From an uncultured Eubacterium sp. (GTDB lineage: Bacteria; Bacillota; Clostridia; Oscillospirales; Acutalibacteraceae), in contig NZ_CAMFQO010000003.1 in the NCBI RefSeq assembly GCF_945980375.1, forward strand, positions 31,064 through 95,063: 64,000 bases of DNA. Reading direction: 5' to 3'. The notes beneath the pieces are model-generated. The model searched no databases. It worked only from the letters and a program-made list of their open reading frames with translations, and was not told the origin of the DNA. Positions 31,917 through 42,294 of the stretch are shown piece after piece; positions within the stretch are counted from its first letter, which is position 1, and each line of letters starts with the position of its first letter. Made by a program: the position numbers and the translations under genes.

Positions 31917-32651
31917 CTAATAATTTACCTTATTCAAATACAGGCCTTGTGGCGGAGCGGTTTTTCCTGCTCGCGCTCTGTCCTTTGAAAGAATAATATC
32001 TTTAAGCTCACCGCTTTTAATTTTGCCCTCTGAAACGAAAAGCAACGTGCCTACCATAATTCTAACCATATTATACAAAAAGCCGTCACCGACAACCTTA
32101 AAATACACATAATCGCCCTCACGCCAAACATCAAAGCTGTATATTTCTCTTACGGTATCATCTACATCGGACTTAACACTGCAAAAACCGGAGTAGTCAT
32201 ATTTACCGACAAATGCCTGTGCCTCTTCGTTAAGATAATCAGCGTCGATGCTATATCTGTACCAAAAAGCATATCTTGCACAAAACGGATTTCTGTACTT
32301 TCCGTTATAAATTTTATAAACATATTCCTTTGATTTGCAGCAATACCTTGGGTGAAAATCAAGGCTAACCTCTTTGCAATCATATACTGCAATATCGTCA
32401 GGTAAATATGTATTCAGTGCAAGCACGGTATTGCTTGGTGAAATAGACATATCGGTATCAAGCGTAATGCAATACATATTTGCGTGAACGCCGCTATCGG
32501 TACGACTGCAACCGATAACATTGAGTCGTGAGTTAAACACCTTTTCAACAGCATCCTGAAATACTTCCTGTACCGTTATCGAATTACTTTGCACCTGGTA
32601 GCCGTGGTATGCAGAGCCATCATATCTTATTGTAAGCAACAATCTTCTCAT
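31917..32651 (-). CDS. truA: tRNA pseudouridine synthase A
   Basis: Makes pseudouridine at positions 38-40 of tRNA anticodon arms. Starting at ATG 32651, the protein has 244 residues, the usual TruA length. It shows RYDGSAYHGYQVQ (9-21), the catalytic Asp52 in GCSRTDSGVHA and FLYNMVRIMVGTL near 200. The ATG overlaps the ecfT stop codon (ATGA), giving coupling. A reading from 32786 would add 45 residues from another frame of ecfT. The order ecfA1-ecfA2-ecfT-truA is common in Firmicutes. Confidence 0.94.
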   Translation of the reverse strand: MRRLLLTIRYDGSAYHGYQVQSNSITVQEVFQDAVEKVFNSRLNVIGCSRTDSGVHANMYCITLDTDMSISPSNTVLALNTYLPDDIAVYDCKEVSLDFHPRYCCKSKEYVYKIYNGKYRNPFCARYAFWYRYSIDADYLNEEAQAFVGKYDYSGFCSVKSDVDDTVREIYSFDVWREGDYVYFKVVGDGFLYNMVRIMVGTLLFVSEGKIKSGELKDIILSKDRARAGKTAPPQGLYLNKVNY

Positions 32652-33457
32652 ATAACCTTTTTCAAAAGAAAGCCTGCAACAATGATGCCTGTAAAATATA
32701 TAATTGAAAAAATAAGAATAGCATAATCCCTTGCAGACATTTTCATTATTTTCATTTTTGTTCTTCCGCTTCCGCCTCTGTAACACCTACATTCCATAGC
32801 GTACTCAAGCTCATTTGCCCTTCTGAACGAAGACACAAACAGCGGTATCATAACAGGTACAACAGCCTTTACTCTTTTTAATACACCGCCTGATTCCATA
32901 TCTGCACCTCTGCTTTTTTGGGCAGACATAATTTTATCTACCTCTTCAACAAGCGTTGGAATAAAACGAAGAGCAATAGTCATCGTCATAGCAATTGAAT
33001 GAACGTCCACCTTTATTAATGCTAACGGCTTTAGCAGCGATTCCATTGCATCGGTTAACGATGTGGGCGTTGTGGTGTATGTCAATACCAATCCGAAAAC
33101 AACAAGAATAATAATTCTTAACGCCATAAAAATTGAATTATTAATTCCCTGCTGTGTAATCTTTATAAATCCAAGTGTAAATATCGGCTCGCCTGACCCG
33201 TAAAACAGATTAAGCACCGTAGTAAACAGTACAATAATCATTATCGGCTTTATGCCTTTTAGCATAACCTTGGGTTTAATTTTTGCAATAGCTGTTACTG
33301 TAACAGCAAGTATTATTGCAGCCCCCATTGTAAAATAGCTTTTGCATAAAAATACAGAAACCATAAAGAGCAATGTTACAATAATCTTAACCCTTGGATC
33401 AGCCTTGTGAATTAAAGAATCACCGGGAAGATACTGACCAATTGTTACATCAATCAT
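32648..33457 (-). CDS. ecfT: energy-coupling factor transporter transmembrane protein
   Basis: Membrane subunit that couples the two Ecf ATPases to vitamin-binding S components. The 269-residue protein has about five transmembrane helices and the two cytoplasmic coupling motifs near the C-terminus: QKSRGADMESGG (about 184-195) and ANELEYAMECRCYRG (about 217-231), corresponding to the A-R-G and Y-R-G signatures. It overlaps ecfA2 by 4 nt. No S-component gene is in the window, so the module probably serves several substrates encoded elsewhere (group II ECF). Confidence 0.93.
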   Translation of the reverse strand: MIDVTIGQYLPGDSLIHKADPRVKIIVTLLFMVSVFLCKSYFTMGAAIILAVTVTAIAKIKPKVMLKGIKPIMIIVLFTTVLNLFYGSGEPIFTLGFIKITQQGINNSIFMALRIIILVVFGLVLTYTTTPTSLTDAMESLLKPLALIKVDVHSIAMTMTIALRFIPTLVEEVDKIMSAQKSRGADMESGGVLKRVKAVVPVMIPLFVSSFRRANELEYAMECRCYRGGSGRTKMKIMKMSARDYAILIFSIIYFTGIIVAGFLLKKVI

Positions 33458-34323
33458 TTAAGCTCCTCCTTACTCTTTAATCGCTGAAATTCCCTTATGC
33501 CCTGTTCAACAGTATAGATATCTGTTCTGCAATCAATGCCCAAATCCTTGAGCTTAAGAAATACATCCGTAATTTCGGGAACATTAAGACCTATTTGCTT
33601 TAGCTCTCTGCCTCTTGAATAAACCTCGTCAACGGTGCCGAACATTGCAACCTTTCCGTCGTTAAAAACCATAACTCTATCGGCAATTTTTGCAACATCC
33701 TCCATTGAATGAGATACAAAAAGAACCGTGTTGCCCGATTTTCTTTGGTAATCCTTTACAAGACCTAAAATAACATCTCTGCCCTTTGGGTCAAGACCGG
33801 CGCAGGGCTCGTCCAAAACAAGAACCTGTGGCTTCATAGCTATGATAGAAGCAATGGCAACTCTGCGCTTTTGACCGCCTGACAAATCAAACGGAGATTT
33901 GTTCTCGTCGCTCTGCTTCAGGCCGACATATTCCATACTTTCATAAACTCGGCTTTTTATTTCATCATCGTTAAGCCCCATTTGCTTTGGACCGAAAGCT
34001 ATTTCCTTAAATATCGTTTCCTCAAAAATTTGATGCTCCGGATACTGAAAGCATAGTCCCACGGTGAATCTTACATTGCGAATATCAGATTTGTTTTCCT
34101 TGCTCCAGATATTCTTATCATCAACAAACACTTCGCCCTGCGTTGGTTTCAAAAGACCGTTAAGGTGTTGAATAAACGTTGATTTTCCGGAGCCTGTATG
34201 ACCGATTATGCCTATAATCTCGTTGGAGTGAGCGCAAAAGTCTACACCATCAATAGCACAGGTTTCAAAGGGAGTTCCAATGCCATAAACAAATTTTAAG
34301 TTTTTGCACTCAATTATCGCCAT
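33454..34323 (-). CDS. ecfA2: energy-coupling factor transporter ATPase 2
   Basis: One of two non-identical ATPases powering ECF vitamin uptake. The 289-residue protein has Walker A GHTGSGKST (about 41-49), Q-loop CFQYPEHQIFEET (the Y-P-E-x-Q typical of EcfA2), signature LSGGQKRRVA near 143 and Walker B VLVLDEPCAGLDP. The C-terminal extension after the nucleotide domain is the EcfA dimer region. It is followed by ecfT with a 4-nt overlap and preceded by ecfA1 at 1 nt. Confidence 0.95.
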   Translation of the reverse strand: MAIIECKNLKFVYGIGTPFETCAIDGVDFCAHSNEIIGIIGHTGSGKSTFIQHLNGLLKPTQGEVFVDDKNIWSKENKSDIRNVRFTVGLCFQYPEHQIFEETIFKEIAFGPKQMGLNDDEIKSRVYESMEYVGLKQSDENKSPFDLSGGQKRRVAIASIIAMKPQVLVLDEPCAGLDPKGRDVILGLVKDYQRKSGNTVLFVSHSMEDVAKIADRVMVFNDGKVAMFGTVDEVYSRGRELKQIGLNVPEITDVFLKLKDLGIDCRTDIYTVEQGIREFQRLKSKEELK

Positions 34324-34324
34324 A

Positions 34325-35176
34325 TCATTTATCTCTTTTCAAAATATCATAAAGTGCGTTTGCACATTCATCCGAATTCAAAACAGTTTTTTCCAAATTT
34401 AATCCAAGAGAATCAATAAGCTCTGTTGACTGAGGCACCTCAAGAGAATACAGCTTCATCTTGTCAACATTACTAAAGACCTCTGACGGAGTACCGTCAA
34501 GCATTATCCTGCCTTTTTCCATAACAACAACTCTGTCTGCCTTTACAGCCTCATCCATATAGTGAGTTATCAGTACAACCGTAATACCCTCTTGCTTGTT
34601 AAGCTTAATTACGGTATCAATAACCTCTTTTCGTCCGATTGGGTCAAGCATGGCAGTTGGCTCATCAAGAATTATGCACCGTGGCTTCATGGCAATTATA
34701 CCTGCAACTGCAACTCTTTGCTTCTGACCGCCGGAAAGCTTTGACGGAGTTTTGAGTCGATAGTCATACATACCTACAGTTTTTAGGGCTTCATCAACTC
34801 TTTTTCTGCATTCCTGTGAAGGAACACCAAGATTTTCGACACCAAATGCAACATCCTCTTCAACAATCGAAGAAACAATCTGATTGTCGGGATTTTGAAA
34901 AACCATTCCGGCATCGCGTCTAATCTCATAAATACTGTCGTCGTCAACAGCAACCTTACCATTTACGGTAACTGTTCCCTCATCGGCAAACAGTATTCCG
35001 TTAGTTAGCTTTGCAACAGTCGATTTTCCCGAGCCGTTGTGACCGAGGATTGCAACAAATGAGCCCTCCTCAATCGACAGATTAAAATTTTTAAGCACAG
35101 GAATATCAAAAGCATTGTCACTGTCATCAACAGCCTTGTATGAAAAAGACACATTATCAAATTTAATTAATTCCAT
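34325..35176 (-). CDS. ecfA1: energy-coupling factor transporter ATPase 1
   Basis: Partner ATPase of EcfA2. The 283-residue protein has Walker A GHNGSGKST (about 43-51), Q-loop VFQNPDNQIVSSIVEEDVAFG (N-P-D-x-Q is the EcfA1 form), signature LSGGQKQRVA and Walker B CIILDEPTAMLDP. It follows the rRNA methyltransferase gene by 3 nt. The three-gene module ecfA1-ecfA2-ecfT with truA next is standard for Firmicutes. Confidence 0.95.
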   Translation of the reverse strand: MELIKFDNVSFSYKAVDDSDNAFDIPVLKNFNLSIEEGSFVAILGHNGSGKSTVAKLTNGILFADEGTVTVNGKVAVDDDSIYEIRRDAGMVFQNPDNQIVSSIVEEDVAFGVENLGVPSQECRKRVDEALKTVGMYDYRLKTPSKLSGGQKQRVAVAGIIAMKPRCIILDEPTAMLDPIGRKEVIDTVIKLNKQEGITVVLITHYMDEAVKADRVVVMEKGRIMLDGTPSEVFSNVDKMKLYSLEVPQSTELIDSLGLNLEKTVLNSDECANALYDILKRDK

Positions 35177-35179
35177 AGA

Positions 35180-36046
35180 TTAAGCCTTCCATATTGCAGT
35201 TGTACCGCACGGCAAAATTCCACCGTTTGCAGTAACCGGCAAGCCGATTTCATCTGCCTCAACACTTCCGCCGTGCTTTGATGTAACAATGTCATCCAAT
35301 ATGTATTTCATAACAGATGCCGACAAGCCTGTTGTGTATGAATTAAGGATAATCGCAATAGGCTCGTCAGATAAAATCTTTTCTACCTCTAACATAAAAT
35401 CATAAAGGCAGTCCTCAAGCCGCCAGGTTTCACCCTTTGGACCTCTGCCGTATGACGGCGGATCAAGAATAATAATATCGTACTTGTTATCTCGCCTAAA
35501 TTCACGCTTAACAAACTTAATGCAATCATCTACAATCCATCTGACATCACCGTCGGCAACACCTGACGCCTGTGCATTTTCCTTTGCCCAATTAGTCATA
35601 CCCTTTGATGCATCAACGTGTACAACGCTTGCACCCTCTTTAAGGCAGGCTACGGTAGCAGCACCTGTGTAAGCAAAAAGATTAAGAACCTTTACCTGCT
35701 CTTTATCGGAGTTCCTTATCAGCTCTCTGACATAATCCCAATTAACTGCCTGTTCCGGAAAAAGACCGGTATGCTTAAAGCCCATTGTTTTGATGTTGAA
35801 GGTTAAATCCTTATATCTAACCTGCCAAGCGGCCGGCATTCTTGAAAAAACCTGCCAGCTACCGCCACCTGTTTTTGATCTTACATATCTTGCATTCGGC
35901 TGATACCAAAGTCTATGCTCTCTTTCACTTTTCCATATAACCTGTGGATCGGGTCTGATTAATATTTCTCTTGTCCATCGCTCAAGCTTTTCTCCGCAGG
36001 AGCAATCTATTAATTCATAATCCTTCCAATCTGTTGAATATCTCAT
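35180..36046 (-). CDS. class I SAM-dependent rRNA methyltransferase (RlmI/RlmK C-terminal type)
   Basis: A 288-residue methyltransferase of the group related to the catalytic half of RlmI/RlmK. GLFPEQAVNWDYV is the pre-SAM block, VLNLFAYTGAATVACLKEGA (about 123-142) binds SAM, VDASKGMTNWAKENA follows, and DIIILDPPSYGRGPKGETW (about 193-211) is the catalytic loop. An N-terminal 90-residue segment replaces the PUA domain of RlmI. The exact rRNA target cannot be read from the sequence. Its start overlaps the glmM stop codon (TAATG). Confidence 0.85.
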   Translation of the reverse strand: MRYSTDWKDYELIDCSCGEKLERWTREILIRPDPQVIWKSEREHRLWYQPNARYVRSKTGGGSWQVFSRMPAAWQVRYKDLTFNIKTMGFKHTGLFPEQAVNWDYVRELIRNSDKEQVKVLNLFAYTGAATVACLKEGASVVHVDASKGMTNWAKENAQASGVADGDVRWIVDDCIKFVKREFRRDNKYDIIILDPPSYGRGPKGETWRLEDCLYDFMLEVEKILSDEPIAIILNSYTTGLSASVMKYILDDIVTSKHGGSVEADEIGLPVTANGGILPCGTTAIWKA

Positions 36047-37398
36047 TACGAAAGTCTTTCCTTAACTACCTGTGCTATTTCTTCTCCTAACCTTTGGATA
36101 TGGTCTTTGTCCTTACCCTCAAGCATCACTCTAACCAAAGGCTCTGTTCCGCTTACTCGTACAAGCACGCGTCCGTCACCCATCAATTCCATTTCAGCCT
36201 TTTGTGTTGCGGCAATAATATATTCGTCATTGTTGTATTTTTTCTTGCCCTCGGCAGAAACCTTAACGTTTATAAGAACCTGCGGATAAACCTGCATTAC
36301 CGAAGCAAGCTGAGATAAAGGCTTATGGCTTTTTACAACTGCTTTAAGAAGCTGAACACCCGAAAGCTCACCGTCGCCGGTAGTTGCATAATCAAGAAAA
36401 ATTACATGTCCCGACTGCTCACCGCCGATATTATATCCGTCCTTTAGCATTTTTTCAAGAACATATCTATCGCCGACAGCAGTCTTTGCACAATTAATAG
36501 AGTTTTCATTGCAGAACTTGAAAAAGCCCAAATTGCTCATAACGGTTACAACTGCCGTGTTTTGCTTAAGTCTTCCCTCCTGCTTCATCATTGAAGCACA
36601 TATTGCAATTACCTTATCACCGTCAACCAGATTTCCTTTTTCATCAACAGCAAGCATTCTGTCTGCATCACCGTCAAAGGCAAGGCCGACATCAAGACCT
36701 GCATTCTTTACAAACTGCATAAGCTCATCAGGATGAGTGGAACCGCAGTTATAATTAATATTTGTTCCATCGGGAATATCATTTAGCATATAACAGGTTG
36801 CTCCGAGCTGTGAAAAAATTTCCTTTGCACACACACTTGCAGAGCCGTTTGCACAATCAATAGCAAGCTTTAAGCCGTCAAATTTGACATCTGTTGTAGA
36901 AACAATATGCTTTACATAATCCTTAACAGCTGTTTTGCAGACAGTAGAATTTCCCACGTCACCGCCTGTTTTTAGCTCAATTTTTTCTGATTTATCAAGG
37001 ATAATTGACTCAATCTCCTCTTCAAGTCTATCATCAAGCTTATAACCGGACTTTTGAAAAATCTTAATGCCGTTGTATTCACAAGGATTGTGAGAAGCAG
37101 AGATCATAATTCCCGCCTCACATTCGTACAAACCGACAAGATAGGCAACTGCCGGCGTAGGAATAACACCTACTGACAAAACATTGCATCCAACCGCACA
37201 GAGTCCAGCGGTTAATGCCGCCTCAAGCATATCGCCCGATGCTCTTGTATCCTTACCAATCAATACGGTTGGTTTTGAGCTTTTAGAATTTTTTAACAAA
37301 ACAGTAGCGGCGGCACATCCTATTTGCATTGCAAGCTCATTTGTTAAATCCTCGTTTGCAACACCGCGTACACCATCTGTGCCAAAAAGTCTGCCCAT
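36046..37398 (-). CDS. glmM: phosphoglucosamine mutase
   Basis: Converts glucosamine-6-P to glucosamine-1-P for UDP-GlcNAc and cell-wall synthesis; GlcNAc-6-P from the nan route can also feed this pool after deacetylation. The 450-residue protein begins RLFGTDGVRGVAN, the GlmM signature. The phosphoserine Ser102 lies in SASHNPCEYNGIK, metal ligands in DGDADR near 240, and the sugar loop is GEQSGH near 326. RVSGTEPLVRVMLEG binds phosphate near the C-terminus. It lies 17 nt after ruvB. Confidence 0.95.
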   Translation of the reverse strand: MGRLFGTDGVRGVANEDLTNELAMQIGCAAATVLLKNSKSSKPTVLIGKDTRASGDMLEAALTAGLCAVGCNVLSVGVIPTPAVAYLVGLYECEAGIMISASHNPCEYNGIKIFQKSGYKLDDRLEEEIESIILDKSEKIELKTGGDVGNSTVCKTAVKDYVKHIVSTTDVKFDGLKLAIDCANGSASVCAKEIFSQLGATCYMLNDIPDGTNINYNCGSTHPDELMQFVKNAGLDVGLAFDGDADRMLAVDEKGNLVDGDKVIAICASMMKQEGRLKQNTAVVTVMSNLGFFKFCNENSINCAKTAVGDRYVLEKMLKDGYNIGGEQSGHVIFLDYATTGDGELSGVQLLKAVVKSHKPLSQLASVMQVYPQVLINVKVSAEGKKKYNNDEYIIAATQKAEMELMGDGRVLVRVSGTEPLVRVMLEGKDKDHIQRLGEEIAQVVKERLS

Positions 37399-37415
37399 AA
37401 AAACAACTCCCTAAA

Positions 37416-38471
37416 TTACAAATCAAATGTTTGTTGCGTATTATCTGTATTATCCTTGTTTATTCCCAGATGCCTATATCCCGCAGGGGTTACTATTCTT
37501 CCTCTCGGCGTTCTCGCCAAAAAGCCTATCTGCATAAGATACGGCTCGTATACATCCTCAATAGTAACGGATTCTTCCCCGATAGCTGCAGAAATAGTTT
37601 CAAGACCTACAGGACCGCCATTATAATTTTTAACCATAGTCATCAGCAATCTGCGGTCAATAGAATCAAGACCAAGCTCATCAATTTCCATACTTCCAAG
37701 TGCCGATTCGGCAGCCTCGCTTGTTATCACACCGTCATACTTAACCTCTGCGAAATCACGGCTTCGCTTCAAAAGACGGTTTGCAATACGAGGTGTTCCT
37801 CTTGAGCGAGATGCAATCTTGTATGCACCCTCGTTATCAACAGAAATATTCAAAATTTTTGCTGACCTATGTACAATCTGCGAAAGTTCCTCGGGAGTGT
37901 ACATTTCGAGTCTCAATACAACTCCGAATCTATCACGAAGCGGAGCAGAAAGCTGACCGGCTCTTGTGGTAGCTCCGACAAGTGTAAACCTTGGAAGACT
38001 TAACTGATAACTTCTTGCGCTCGGACCCTTGCCGATAATAATATCAATCTTTCCGTCCTCCATTGCAGGATAAAGAATTTCCTCAACGGTTCTGTTTAAC
38101 CTGTGAATTTCGTCAATGAACAGAACATCACCCTGCTCAAGATTGGAAAGAATTGCTACAAGATCACCCTGCTTTTCAATGGCAGGACCGGAGGTGATTC
38201 TTATATTGACTCCCATTTCGTTTGCAACGATACCTGCAAGAGTTGTTTTTCCGAGTCCCGGAGGTCCGTAAAGCAAAACATGATCAAGTGCTTCGCCTCT
38301 CTGCTTTGCTGCCTTAATGTAAATTGAAAGATTTTCCTTAACCTTTTCCTGACCGATATAGTCGGTTAACTGCTTCGGTCTTAAGGAATTTTCTATATCT
38401 TCGTCGGCAGGAGTATATTCAGGTGCTGACATCCTGTTTTCAAAATCGTATTCAAATTCGTTTTCTATCAT
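37416..38471 (-). CDS. ruvB: Holliday junction branch-migration helicase RuvB
   Basis: Hexameric motor that drives Holliday junction migration with RuvA. The 351-residue protein has the RuvB opening [19 protein letters not shown], Walker [10 protein letters not shown] (about 70-78), Walker [12 protein letters not shown], the sensor block [18 protein letters not shown] and a C-terminal winged helix ending [10 protein letters not shown]. It follows ruvA by 11 nt, in the unit ruvC-ruvA-ruvB. Confidence 0.96.
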   Translation of the reverse strand: MIENEFEYDFENRMSAPEYTPADEDIENSLRPKQLTDYIGQEKVKENLSIYIKAAKQRGEALDHVLLYGPPGLGKTTLAGIVANEMGVNIRITSGPAIEKQGDLVAILSNLEQGDVLFIDEIHRLNRTVEEILYPAMEDGKIDIIIGKGPSARSYQLSLPRFTLVGATTRAGQLSAPLRDRFGVVLRLEMYTPEELSQIVHRSAKILNISVDNEGAYKIASRSRGTPRIANRLLKRSRDFAEVKYDGVITSEAAESALGSMEIDELGLDSIDRRLLMTMVKNYNGGPVGLETISAAIGEESVTIEDVYEPYLMQIGFLARTPRGRIVTPAGYRHLGINKDNTDNTQQTFDL

Positions 38472-38482
38472 AATTTCACCTA

Positions 38483-39088
38483 TTACAAATTAGCGGAAAG
38501 AGCTTGAAGCCCTTTTCTAATCATATCATCAACGGACATAGAAGGGTCAAGCCTGCTGACAACAGTTGCGGCATCGGATTGATTAAAGCCAAGAGAAACC
38601 AAAACCTCTATTGCCTCTGATGAATTTGAGCCAACAGTGCTCGCTTGAATATTCTCAACAACAGCAGCCGATTCACCGCCGGCAACCAGGCTCATTTTAT
38701 CCTTTAGCTCAAGCACAATTCGTTCGGCAGTTTTTTTCCCTATACCCTGTGCGGCTTGAATAGATTTAGTATCACCGCAGGATACTGCAATTGCAAGCTT
38801 ATCAGGAGAAAGAGCTGATAAAATAGATATTGCAGCCTTTGGACCGACACCGCTTATGGAAATCAAAAGCTTAAAGGCCTCAAGCTCGTTTTGAGTGCTA
38901 AAGCCGTATAAATCCATAGCATCCTCTCTGATACTCATATATGTGAGTAGCTGAACCTCTGTGCCAACGGTTGATAAGGACGTGATAGTTGTAGTACTTG
39001 CAAAGCACTTAAACCCAACACCGCCACACTCAACAACAACAAATGTAGGCTCCATATAAGTAAGTGTACCCTTTATGCTGTAAATCAT
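38483..39088 (-). CDS. ruvA: Holliday junction DNA-binding protein RuvA
   Basis: Tetrameric junction-binding partner of RuvB. The 201-residue protein has an OB domain ([26 protein letters not shown]), two helix-hairpin-helix motifs ([18 protein letters not shown] and [18 protein letters not shown]) and the C-terminal RuvB-binding domain (about 153-201, [20 protein letters not shown]). Its start overlaps the ruvC stop by 4 nt. Confidence 0.96.
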   Translation of the reverse strand: MIYSIKGTLTYMEPTFVVVECGGVGFKCFASTTTITSLSTVGTEVQLLTYMSIREDAMDLYGFSTQNELEAFKLLISISGVGPKAAISILSALSPDKLAIAVSCGDTKSIQAAQGIGKKTAERIVLELKDKMSLVAGGESAAVVENIQASTVGSNSSEAIEVLVSLGFNQSDAATVVSRLDPSMSVDDMIRKGLQALSANL

Positions 39089-39606
39089 AAGCTATTCTCC
39101 GAAAGATTTGTAATTCTGTTGATTTTGTTCATTGCCGATGAGCTGCAATGAGCGTGGCATATAGCCATTGCAAGAGCATCGGCAGTGTCATCCGGCTTTG
39201 GAATTGCATTAAGCTTCAAAATACTTTTTGTCATTTCCATAACCTGTATTTTCTCCGCCCTACCGTAGCCTGTAACGGATTGCTTTACCTGAAGCGGAGT
39301 GTATTCATATATGTCCTTCATATTCATCTGTGCAGCCAGAGTAATAACTCCCCTTGCCTGAGCAACATCGATAACTGTTTTTTGGTTTGAGTTATAAAAA
39401 AGCTTTTCCATACTCATAACCTCAGGCTTATATTTTTGAAAAATATAGCACATATCGTTGTATATGGTTTGCAGTCTTTGAGGAAAAGGCATTTCGGGAG
39501 TTGTTGTTATTGCACCGTAGCCAAGCACCCTAAATTTCGAGTGAGAATATTCAATTATTCCCCAGCCTACAATAGCATATCCCGGGTCAATTCCTAAAAT
39601 AACCAT
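39085..39606 (-). CDS. ruvC: Holliday junction resolvase RuvC
   Basis: Cuts Holliday junctions presented by RuvAB. From ATG 39606 the protein has 173 residues, the usual size. It begins MVILGIDPGYAIVGWG with the first catalytic Asp7. SMEKLFYNSNQKTVIDVAQARG gives the second acid (Glu), and the C-terminal HLK-type block with DDTADALAMAICH gives the last two Asp ligands. An alternative start at 39621 would add MKVVA; the weak GTGGT site favours 39606. It is first in the ruvCAB unit. Confidence 0.94.
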   Translation of the reverse strand: MVILGIDPGYAIVGWGIIEYSHSKFRVLGYGAITTTPEMPFPQRLQTIYNDMCYIFQKYKPEVMSMEKLFYNSNQKTVIDVAQARGVITLAAQMNMKDIYEYTPLQVKQSVTGYGRAEKIQVMEMTKSILKLNAIPKPDDTADALAMAICHAHCSSSAMNKINRITNLSENSL

Positions 39607-39689
39607 AGCAACCACTTTCAAACAATTTTATTAATTATATCACATTACAAATTATTATGCAATATATTATTATATTAATATAAAATAAA

Positions 39690-39712
39690 AGGAGAACAAA
39701 TACTGTTCTCCT
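39690..39712. terminator. left copy of a duplicated terminator
   Basis: Stem AGGAGAACA/TGTTCTCCT with loop AATAC. On the minus strand it is followed by TTTTATTTTA, a working terminator. It matches the hairpin at 39988-40010 at 22 of 23 positions. Confidence 0.75.
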
Positions 39713-39987
39713 CAGCGTGTCGAAAAATCAAATTATAAATTTTGACACGCTGGTAGACTGTTTAGAAATGGAGCTGAATTTCGCATTTTGCGAGGGAAGA
39801 TGTACGAGGGTACCTCGACCGAGCAAAAGGCGAAAAACGCCAAAAGCGGCTTAGATTCGATGTCTAAGCCGCTTTTACAATCCCTCCGTCAACGCATACG
39901 CGTTGCCACCTCCCTTTACACAAGGGAGGCTAAAATCGGTTTATTTAATTTATATGGCGTGTTTCAGCCCACTTTATCGACAGTCTA
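39713..39987. mobile_element. palindromic MITE-like element inserted in the gdhA terminator
   Basis: 275 bases between two near-identical terminator hairpins. A 9-bp hairpin CAGCGTGTC/GACACGCTG (39713-39752) is followed by imperfect terminal inverted repeats of about 26 bases beginning TAGACTGT (39754) and ending ACAGTCTA (39987), 19 of 26 matching. Inside are a perfect 14-bp hairpin AAAAGCGGCTTAGA/TCTAAGCCGCTTTT (about 39840-39874) and a CTCCCTT/AAGGGAG palindrome. It has no transposase, so mobility in trans is inferred. The 66-codon ORF within is palindromic DNA read through. Confidence 0.65.
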
Positions 39988-40010
39988 AGGAGAACAAAAA
40001 CTGTTCTCCT
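39988..40010. terminator. right copy of the duplicated terminator, next to gdhA
   Basis: AGGAGAACA/TGTTCTCCT stem with loop AAAAC. On the minus strand the stem is now followed by TAGACTG from the element instead of a T-run, so termination of gdhA may depend on the left copy. Confidence 0.7.
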
Positions 40011-40025
40011 TTTATGGCATAGCTA

Positions 40026-41375
<1,350 letters not shown>

Positions 41376-41534
41376 TTATTTTAGTTTGTTATATTACTTT
41401 AACACGTTAAATCAAATATATATTATCACATTACAGATAATTTGTCACTATTTTTATTACAAGTTTATAAAAATATTTACAAAAACATATAATTATGATA
41501 GTCTATTTATGAAATATGTACAAAAGGAGCGCAT

Positions 41535-42281
41535 ATGAAAGCTGTTGTAATAGGTATCGGAGTAGGGATTATTGCCATATACTTTTCACCACTGATCAAA
41601 TCAAAAATTAATATTGGTAATATCTTCGGAATAAGCCTCGGTGCATCAATTATTGCTGTTAGTTTATTTTTTGATAAGATTGTATACCTATTCTCTTTTA
41701 CGCTTGGAAAAATAATTATATGCTTTGCAGCGGTAATTATATCAATTTTTTTCATTGCATTCTTTATCACACTGATAAAAATTATTTCAAATTCAAGGCT
41801 TTCTGCAACCGACGAGGATATTGTTATTATTTTAGGATGCAGAGTTAAGGGCACTGCTCCCACAAAAGCATTGTACAGCAGATGCTTATCTGCCTCAAAA
41901 TACCTAAAAGCTAACACAAATGCAAAGGCAATTTTATCGGGCGGACATGGCAAGGATGAGCAAATATCCGAAGCTGAATGTATGTACAGAATACTGACAT
42001 CACTCGGAATAGATGAAAGCAGGCTCATAAAGGAAGAAAAGTCAACATCAACATATGAAAACCTTTTGTATTCAAAAGATTTAACACAAGAAAAAAGAAT
42101 TGCAATAGCAACATCGGAATATCACATTTACAGAGCAAAATTGATTGCAAAGGAATTAGGCCTTTTAGCATCGGCTATTCCTGCAAAAAGCATACCTGTC
42201 TTACGAGTGTCATACTTTACACGTGAGGTTTTCGGTGTGTGGTACTTAAAGATTAGAAAAGCCCTCGGTTATTTTTCGTAA
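41535..42281 (+). CDS. ydcF: YdcF family (DUF218) membrane protein
   Basis: A 248-residue protein with three N-terminal transmembrane helices (about 3-80) and a C-terminal DUF218 domain. The domain shows IVIILGCRVKGTAPTKAL, AILSGGHGKDEQISEAECM, EEKSTSTYENLLYS and IAIATSEYHIYRAKLIAKELG, the four blocks of the YdcF/SanA group (acidic residues plus S/T around a nucleotide-like pocket). The family is tied to envelope integrity and vancomycin exclusion; activity is unproven. AGGAG precedes the ATG. The stop codon lies within a terminator hairpin. Confidence 0.85.
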   Translation: MKAVVIGIGVGIIAIYFSPLIKSKINIGNIFGISLGASIIAVSLFFDKIVYLFSFTLGKIIICFAAVIISIFFIAFFITLIKIISNSRLSATDEDIVIILGCRVKGTAPTKALYSRCLSASKYLKANTNAKAILSGGHGKDEQISEAECMYRILTSLGIDESRLIKEEKSTSTYENLLYSKDLTQEKRIAIATSEYHIYRAKLIAKELGLLASAIPAKSIPVLRVSYFTREVFGVWYLKIRKALGYFS

Positions 42282-42288
42282 CCGAGGG
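42262..42288. terminator. shared terminator between ydcF and the zinc-ribbon gene
   Basis: Perfect 10-bp stem CCCTCGGTTA/TAACCGAGGG. On the plus strand TTAATTTTA follows; on the minus strand CTTTTC follows. The ydcF stop codon lies inside it. Confidence 0.8.
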
Positions 42289-42294
42289 TTAATT

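Noticed and set aside
39788..39988. 66-residue ORF inside the palindromic element
   Set aside because: It reads through hairpin DNA; no ribosome site, low-complexity product.
41507..42028. 173-residue minus-strand ORF opposite ydcF
   Set aside because: It is a shadow of a clearly recognised DUF218 gene with its own ribosome site.
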